Under the pieces are notes generated by a model, which was not told where the DNA came from, did no database searches, and saw nothing but the letters and a program-made list of their open reading frames with translations. DNA of 64,000 nt from Sinotaia quadrata (lineage: Eukaryota; Mollusca; Gastropoda; Architaenioglossa; Viviparidae), in the NCBI GenBank assembly GCA_028829895.1, contig CM054178.1:90771558-90835557 (forward strand), in the 5' to 3' direction. A program made the position numbers and the translations under genes. Each line of letters begins with the position of its first letter. Position 1 is the first letter of the stretch. This document shows positions 57,752-64,000 of this stretch, one piece after another.

Positions 57752-57920
57752 TTAGAAGAAATTACCTATCAAGGAATACTCGTAGTTAGTCTAATAAGAA
57801 ATTACCTATCAAGGAATTCTCGTAGTTAGTCTAATAAGAAATTACCTATCAAGGAATACTCGTAGTTAGTCTAATAAGAAATTACCTATCAAGGAATACT
57901 CGTAGTTAGTCTAATAAGCA
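57752..57920. repeat. ~43-bp minisatellite, 4 copies
   Basis: The unit GAAATTACCTATCAAGGAAT plus ACTCGTAGTTAGTCTAATAA is almost invariant (one AATTC variant). Confidence 0.97.
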
Positions 57921-57984
57921 GTAGTACATATTTTAAAAAGAAAGAACAAGATAAAAATAAGTAAAACATCCACTCGATATAATG

Positions 57985-58128
57985 TAACTCACAGATTAGC
58001 CTTACACTCAGTAAGAGATATTAAGTCAGCAATCTCACAGATTAGCCTTACACCCAATAAGAGATATTAAGTCAGCAATCTCACAGATTAACCTTACACT
58101 CAGCTATAAATATTAAGTCAGCAATTTG
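57985..58128. repeat. ~50-bp minisatellite, 3 copies
   Basis: The unit CTCACAGATTAGCCTTACAC plus TCAGTAAGAGATATTAAGTCAGCAAT. The third copy is diverged (AACCTTAC, CTATAAAT). Confidence 0.93.
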
Positions 58129-58324
58129 GGCTTAAGATATTCACAGGTCGATGGCTTTCCTAGTATGGAAAAAACGTGAACAGATCCCCGAATCGAGGAT
58201 TTCTTGAAAACATGTTTAGTGTCTCTTATAAAACCACGTCAATTAAGATTTCCGCTAAAAATATAGAATTATTCTCAAAGATAGCTGCAATGACAACGAT
58301 ACATTTCTGTACTCTTCATGCAAA

Positions 58325-58633
58325 TGATACTGATAACATGACTCAGATCATTTCTTGTTATAATGCTGAAAACATAACTCAGATCATTTCTTGTTATAAT
58401 GCTGACAACATAACTCATTTCTTTAAATATTCCTGACAACATAACTCATTTATTATTATAATGCTGACAACATAACTAATTTCTTGACATAATGCTGACA
58501 ACATAACTCATTTCTTCAAATATTCCTGACAACATAACTCATTTATTGTTATAATGCTGACAACATAACTCATTTCATGACATAATGCTGACAACATAAC
58601 TCAGTTCTTGACATAAAGCTGACAACATAAATG
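58325..58633. repeat. Left half of a ~31-bp array split by copy C
   Basis: The unit AATGCTGACAACATAACTCA plus TTTCTTGACAT has ATTATTGTTAT and AAATATTCC variants, in about ten copies. The array stops at ...GACAACATAAATG and resumes after copy C. Confidence 0.93.
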
Positions 58634-60217
58634 TGGCAGAGTAAATGTGCCTATACCTATTTCTAAACTTAATTGTTATGTAAGTTGTTAAATGTCAAAG
58701 TGACCCGACCTTGGACACTGCTTGTGTTGATATTTTTAGGTGTCAAAGTTGGAAGTAAACAACTTAGGTAAAGAATGTGCTAGACTTGCTGGTGTAATCT
58801 AAATCAGTTTTAAGTGGATGAGTAGTTTTTATTATCCAATGGTTAAGATTTGCAAGAACGAGACCAGCCAGAGGGCTGAGATCAAATTTTACCTGTTGAT
58901 AAGAATTTATTTTTAATCACTTTGAATTTGATATATGGCAGAGTCTGGTCATGAAAGGCAGCCATTAGCTTAAAGGTGAGCTGACTGACTGATTAAGAGA
59001 GAACAGATTTAGAAATATTTCGTGCATTTTGTTATTGATATACTAGCGTTTTTGTTAGAGATGCATTATGTAAGTAGAATATTATTCTACAAATTGTGAA
59101 CTATAATACTTGTATGTAGTGTGTTAAACACTTGACATTGTTTCTAGTGAACACATTCATAAAACTAATAATATTATGTTGTATGCGTGTATCAGGCTAA
59201 TAAATACTGTTGCAGGAGACTGTAAGTTGAGACTTGAATGTAAGAAAGAATGGAGTTTGAGATGTATAAACTTAAAAACTTAGCATTTATTCCCTGGTTA
59301 TATTTTACAGGGAAGGAGCAGCTATTTTTTTGGTTTTACTAGATCTCCCAGTTTATAAACTGCTATGACCATGGTAGACTTGTAAAGTTTCTACCCCCAG
59401 TGTGTAAGTGTAAGGAATACACTGCACTCTGTTGATATATGGTGACAAAGATTGCTGACTACATCGTGGAATTTCTGGTGCAAGGAAGTTAATGGAAATT
59501 GCTATAATTGTTGTTCTGCTTGAGGGAGCTAATATGGCAGAGTGTCCAGATTAGCCTCAAGAGAATAGTCGTTCATCAGTATTCTATAATGTGCACGAGA
59601 AACCAACAATTCCCATGTGACAATAAACTTGTGTCCTTGTTACAAAAGCACGTGAAAGACTATTATGGCTTCACCTAGACAAGGTTATGTATGAACTATT
59701 ATTGCTATAATCTCTATAACTCCATTTCATTTCTATGATAAGAACTATCTTGTGATTTATATTGACACTAATCTGTTGAATTATGAGTTAGGATATAAGA
59801 TTGTATGAATATTGAAATTATTCAAACTTGGTTCATGGAAGTATTGATGTTAAGCAATATTTTCATTGTATTTGCTATATGCATATTTGATTGTTGATTT
59901 AATAAATTTATTGTTGAAATTATTGACCTTGTTACACAAACTGATAACCATATTTTGGAGAAGAAAGTGGGTGGATGGGGGCTCGCTAAATATAGATTAA
60001 AAGACGGATTTGTCTTCTCCTTTGGTAAGAAGTTTTCCACCTATGGAAATATTGTGTGATGGTAAATGTTTGTCTTTAATGTTGTGAAAAAGATAAAATG
60101 TGGGAGAGACGAGTGGTGTCTTCTGGAGAATTATTAATAACGTAAATTAAGACTGTCATCACTTGTAATTGGTTATGGATGACTAATTAATTGTAATAAT
60201 CATAACCATTACCTAGG
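58634..60217 (+). mobile_element. Interspersed repeat, copy C (best reference copy)
   Basis: It starts TGGCAGAGTAAATGTGCC and ends near CATTACCTAGG. It matches copy A over its first ~840 bp and copy B throughout. Internal landmarks are GAACGAGACCAGCCA at 58856, a polyadenylation-like AATAAATACTGTTGCAGGA at about 59199, CCCTGGTTATATTTTACAGG at about 59293, ATGGCAGAGTGTCC near 59533, a single ~41-bp segment at 59694-59734 that is expanded in copy B, and TTTAATAAATTTATTG near 59900. There is no ORF of note and no clear terminal repeat within the shared part. Both ends abut the same ~31-bp tandem array, so the outer limits are well defined. The class is unknown. Confidence 0.87.
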
Positions 60218-61045
60218 TGCTGTTAGCATCAGAATAACTCATTTCTTGACATAATCCTGACAACAACATAACTCATTTCTTGACATAATCCTGACAACAA
60301 CATAACTCATTTCTTGACATAATCCTGGCAACAGCATAACTCATTTCTTGACATAATCCTGACAACAGCATAACTCATTTCTTAACATAATCCTGACAAC
60401 AACATAACTAATTTCTTGACATAATCCTGACAACAACATAACTCATTTCTTGACATAATCCTCACAACAGAACTCATTTCTTGACATAACCCTGACAACA
60501 GCATAACTCATTTCTTGACATAATCCTGACAACATAACTCATTTCTTGACATAACCCTGACAACAGCATAACTCATTTCTTGACATAATCCTGACAACAA
60601 CATAACTAATTTCTTGACATAATCCTGACAACAGCATAACTAATTTCTTGACATAATCCTGACAACAGCATAACTAATTTCTTGACATAATCCTGACAAC
60701 AACATAACTCATTTCTTGACATAATCCTGACAACATAACTCATTTCTTGACATAATCCTCACAACAGAACTCATTTCTTGACATAACCCGGACAACAGCA
60801 TAACTCATTTCTTGACATAATCCTGACAACAACATAACTCATTTCTTGACATAATCCTGACAACAACATAACTCATTTCTTGACATAATCCTCACAACAT
60901 AACTCATTTCTTGACATAATCTTGACAACATAACTCATTTCTTGATATAATCCTCACAACATAACTCATTTCTTGACATAATCCTGACAACAACATAATT
61001 CATTTCTTGTTACAATGCTGCAAACATAAATCATTTCTTGTTATG
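60218..61045. repeat. Right half of the ~31-bp array
   Basis: After a ~20-bp transition (GCTGTTAGCATCAG) the unit ATAACTCATTTCTTGACATA plus ATCCTGACAACA(ACA) resumes for about 25 copies. An optional extra ACA or GCA step gives 31- and 34-bp forms. Right-hand units are a homogenised ATCC subtype while the left half is mainly ATGC. Confidence 0.95.
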
Positions 61046-62230
61046 AACAGTATAACATGGCCTCGGGTTGCTGGAATAGTGGTCAAAGAATGGTTACAAC
61101 TGCGTTCTGCTAATTTGGAGGTCCAAGGAATACTATTAGGAATTATTAAATAATGTTTGTAGAATTTATCATCTATTTTTAACTTCCTATTCTTCTCCAA
61201 ACATTATTTCTTTTATTCCAGTAAAAAGGTCGAAATTCCAACATGTTGTGGTCCTGCGAATGATCAAGACAGACATTTTTGTAAATTAAGAAAAAAACTG
61301 TTGCCAGGTTATCTCAGCCACTAAATTTTTTTATGACAAAGTTGGCGCCTTATTTCAAAATTTTCGATTAATCTAAATAATGTATAAGATTGATAAATTT
61401 GTTTATGCAAAATTTACTCTATTGAGACTTTAATTAGAGTCTTCCTTGTGGAGAAATATGTTCATTATTACCCCTTCTCTCTCTTTTCTTTCCATTACTG
61501 TTATCAATGTTATTATCTAGACGTCTCTCTCTTTTGTGGTTACTATACTGAATTTATTAATATCATGCTTTATGCCTCTGTTTATTTAACAGTCATATGT
61601 AACAAGTACTGTAATTTTAAAAGTATCATGCTTTATACCTCTGTAAACAGTCAAATGTAACAAGTACTGTAATTTACTGTAAGTTGAATGCTCAGAAAGG
61701 GCAGGTATTGTCTCTGTGTGTATGTGTGTGTGTGTGTGAGTGCGTGCGTGCGTGCATATGTGTATTTGTGTGTGTGAGATGAGAGGCAGAGCTCTGTATA
61801 ACTATCCTCTGTTGTCTTCGAAAGAAAACAAATAAATATTTGTGGCCATCGGCACCGTCAAATTGAAACAGTCGTGACCGAAACATTCGTGACCGTCAAT
61901 TCAAACAGTCGTTTTCATTTAAAAATCTTTTAATATCTATCAGTTGGCTATTTTCGTTGAAAGAAACCAATTTATATCCAACAGATTTTGAAGCCTGTTT
62001 TTTTTCGTTTTGTTTGTTTCTTTTGTTGTAACTTTGACATTTATATGTTCTTAGCTCATTATTTTCGTTCGGGTAGATCACTTTGAATCCCACTAAGCAA
62101 AAAAAGAAAAATGTAGTATTCTTCCGTAAGCTAATTATTTCAAGTCGGCATTCGTGCAATCACGTGCCTGCAGATACCCATGATAAAACATGAAGTTAAT
62201 ACACTCTAAGAACGTCATCAAACTGATAGT
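61046..62230. other. Single-copy stretch with a GT tract
   Basis: There is no gene. A ~50-bp duplication around ATCATGCTTTAT-CCTCTGT and CAAGTACTGTAATTT lies at 61560-61680. (GT)n-rich sequence lies at about 61714-61775. ATTCGTGACCGTCAA/CAGTCGTGACCG phrases lie at 61866-61905. Confidence 0.5.
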
Positions 62231-62269
62231 TTGTTCTCTAATTACGTGCACTACAGCACGTGTACGGAC

Positions 62270-62960
62270 ACCTGGTATGTGCTGGTCTCTACAGGCGTGT
62301 TAGTGCATCGGGTATTTATACTAGTCTCTACAGGCGTGTTAGTGCATCGGGTATTTATACTAGTCTCTACAGGCGTGTTAGTGCATCGGGTATTTATACT
62401 AGTCTCTACAGGCGTGTTAGTGCATCGGGTATTTATACTAGTCTCTACAGGCGTGTTAGTGCATCGGGTATTTATACTAGTCTCTACAGGCGTGTTAGTG
62501 CATCGGGTATTTATACTAGTCTCTACAGGCGTGTTAGTGCATTCTGGTATTTATACTAGTCTCTACAGGCGTGTAAGTGTATTCGGGTGTTTATATTAGT
62601 CTCTACAGGCGTGTAAATGTATTCGGGTGCTTAAACTAGCTTCTACTGGTGTGTATTTTCGGGTATTTATACTAGTCTCTACAAGCGTGTAAGTGTATTC
62701 GGGTGTTTATTATATTAGTCTCTACAGGAGTGAAAGTGCATTCGGGTGCTTAAACTAGCTTCTACTGGTGTGTAAGTATTTTCGGGTGTTTTACTAATTT
62801 CTACAGTAGTGTACGTGTGTTTGGGTATTTAAACTATTTTCTACAGGAGTGTAAGTGTATTCTGGTGCTTATATTAATTTATACAGGCATTTGAGTGTAT
62901 TCAGGTATTTATACTAGTGCCAACAGGCGCGTCAGTGTATTTGGGTGTATTAGCAGTTTC
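62270..62960. repeat. 39-bp minisatellite, subfamily 1
   Basis: Seven near-identical units TCTCTACAGGCGTGTTAGTG plus CATCGGGTATTTATACTAG at 62283-62550 are followed by diverged units (ATTCGGGTGTTTATATTAG, GCTTAAACTAGC) to about 62960. The 39-bp unit keeps frames open with a 13-residue period; this is not a gene. Confidence 0.96.
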
Positions 62961-63590
62961 TACAAGCGAAATTGTGTATTTGGGTGTATTATCAGTTTCT
63001 ACAAGTGAAAGAGTGTATTTGTTTGTTGTATTAGTTTCTACTGGCGTGTGAGTGTATTTGGGTGTTGTAGTATTTTGTACAGTCGCGTGAGTGTATTTGG
63101 ATGCTGAAGTACTTTCTACAGGCGCCTGAGTGTATTTGGGTGTTGTAGTACTGTTTACAGGCGCGTGAGTGTATTATCTGTGTTTTTGTACTTTCTGCAG
63201 GTGCGTGAGTGTATTTGGGTGTTGTAGTACTGTCTACAGGTGCGTGAGTGTATTTGGGTGTTGTAGTACTGTCTACAGGTGCGTGAGTGTATTTGGGTGT
63301 TGTAGTACTGTCTACAGGTGCGTGAGTGTATTTGGGTGTTGTAGTACTGTCTACAGGTGCGTGAGTGTATTTGGGTGTTGTAGTACTGTCTACAGGTGCG
63401 TGAGTGTATTTGGGTGTTGTAGTACTGTCTACAGATGCGTGAGTGTATTTGGGTGTTGTAGTACTGTCTACAGGCGCGTGAGTGTATTTGGGTGTTGTAG
63501 TACTGTCTACAGGCGCGTGAGTGTATTTGGTTGTTGTAGTAGTTTCTACAGGCGCTTGAGTATTGTGAGGTGCTTGTTGTATTAGCTAGA
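62961..63590. repeat. 39-bp minisatellite, subfamily 2
   Basis: Same unit length and layout as subfamily 1 but a different homogenised sequence: TGTCTACAGGTGCGTGAGTG plus TATTTGGGTGTTGTAGTAC, about eight near-identical copies at 63195-63500 flanked by diverged ones. Frames through it are artefacts. Confidence 0.96.
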
Positions 63591-64000
63591 TTCTAGAATC
63601 TAGATCAACCTTTTTACCGTGGAAGAAATCTTGAAATGATTTTCGGGTCTAAGGGCACCCCTGCATAAAAATGATTATATCTGCGATGCTTTTTTTTCAT
63701 TCATGATCTTTCGGAGAACTCCTAACTACCCCTGTTGCGAAACCCTGTTCTAGAGGTTTAAAAGTGTGTCGAGATACTTGAAGTTGATTCTAAAGGCTTA
63801 TTATGCCTGTGTGCTTGTAGTAGTATCATCAAATTTTTAAACGTATTGTGATATTGTGTTAGTTTTTAAAGGCCCGTGGTTCTTCTATTGGAATTGTCTC
63901 GTTGTAGTAATATCTAAAATATGTAAATGTTTTGAAGTGCTTTTATTAGTTATCTCCGGGATTGTAATGTATTGGGATACTTGTAGTACTGTTTTAGGTT
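63591..64000. other. Right edge with decayed repeat phrases
   Basis: There is no gene. Phrases such as TTCTAAAGGC, GTGTGCTTGTAGTAGTA and GGGATACTTGTAGTACTG resemble eroded units of the 39-bp array. Confidence 0.5.

Noticed and set aside
60160..60222. Helitron-type 3' end (CTAG with upstream hairpin) for the repeat family
   Set aside because: The GGTTATG...CATAACC stem in copy C has a 20-nt-plus loop and is absent in copy B, and no TC 5' end is present.
62231..63585. Open frames of 99-138 codons with 13-residue repeats
   Set aside because: Same artefact: a 39-bp unit keeps the frame open. No signal peptide or domain, and the two subfamilies encode unrelated periodic peptides.

Overview
The window looks like animal nuclear DNA, most likely from a marine invertebrate and plausibly a mollusc. 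It is AT-rich, has long CA/GT, GA/CT and GATA tracts, contains decayed non-LTR retrotransposons, and carries an exceptional density of minisatellites. The mollusc guess rests only on repeat style and is weak. I see no bacterial or viral organisation, no rRNA, no CRISPR array, and no protein-coding gene I can support. The longer open frames either run through tandem repeats whose unit lacks stops or are single short frames of the size expected by chance.

About 65 tandem arrays or tandem duplications with units of about 24-95 bp cover roughly 20 kb by my hand tally, close to a third of the window. Most units are 26-63 bp. Nearly every array has its own unit sequence. Typical arrays have a homogeneous core and decaying edges. 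Microsatellites add about another 1.5 kb.

Transposable-element remains are the other component. (1) An unclassified non-coding interspersed repeat of about 1.6 kb occurs three times: copy A at 5579-6398 (+, 3' part missing), copy B at 38796-40819 (-), and copy C at 58634-60217 (+). Each copy lies between two halves of a single minisatellite array. Copy B has expanded an internal 41-bp segment, present once in copy C, into about nine and a half tandem units. (2) A 5'-truncated LINE end at 6399-6920 (+) abuts copy A and ends in a (GATA)n tail. (3) A LINE reverse-transcriptase relic of a different type lies at about 48063-48290 (-). (4) A tRNA-Arg-like, probably SINE-derived, segment lies at about 56503-56568 (+).

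Layout: 1-7.4 kb holds minisatellites, copy A, the LINE and its GATA tail. 7.4-38 kb is a chain of arrays separated by unremarkable spacers; it includes a CTCF-like motif (18339-18356), an array carrying palindromic E-boxes and splice-donor-like sites (26864-27125), and an inverted minisatellite pair (33291-33970). 38.3-41.7 kb is an array split by copy B. 42-57 kb holds more arrays, the LINE relic, a 30-bp perfect palindrome (52858-52887) and the tRNA-like segment. 57-61 kb holds arrays and copy C. 61-64 kb ends in a 1.3-kb array with two subfamilies of a 39-bp unit. The whole window is best read as intergenic or deep intronic DNA shaped by replication slippage, unequal exchange and retrotransposition.
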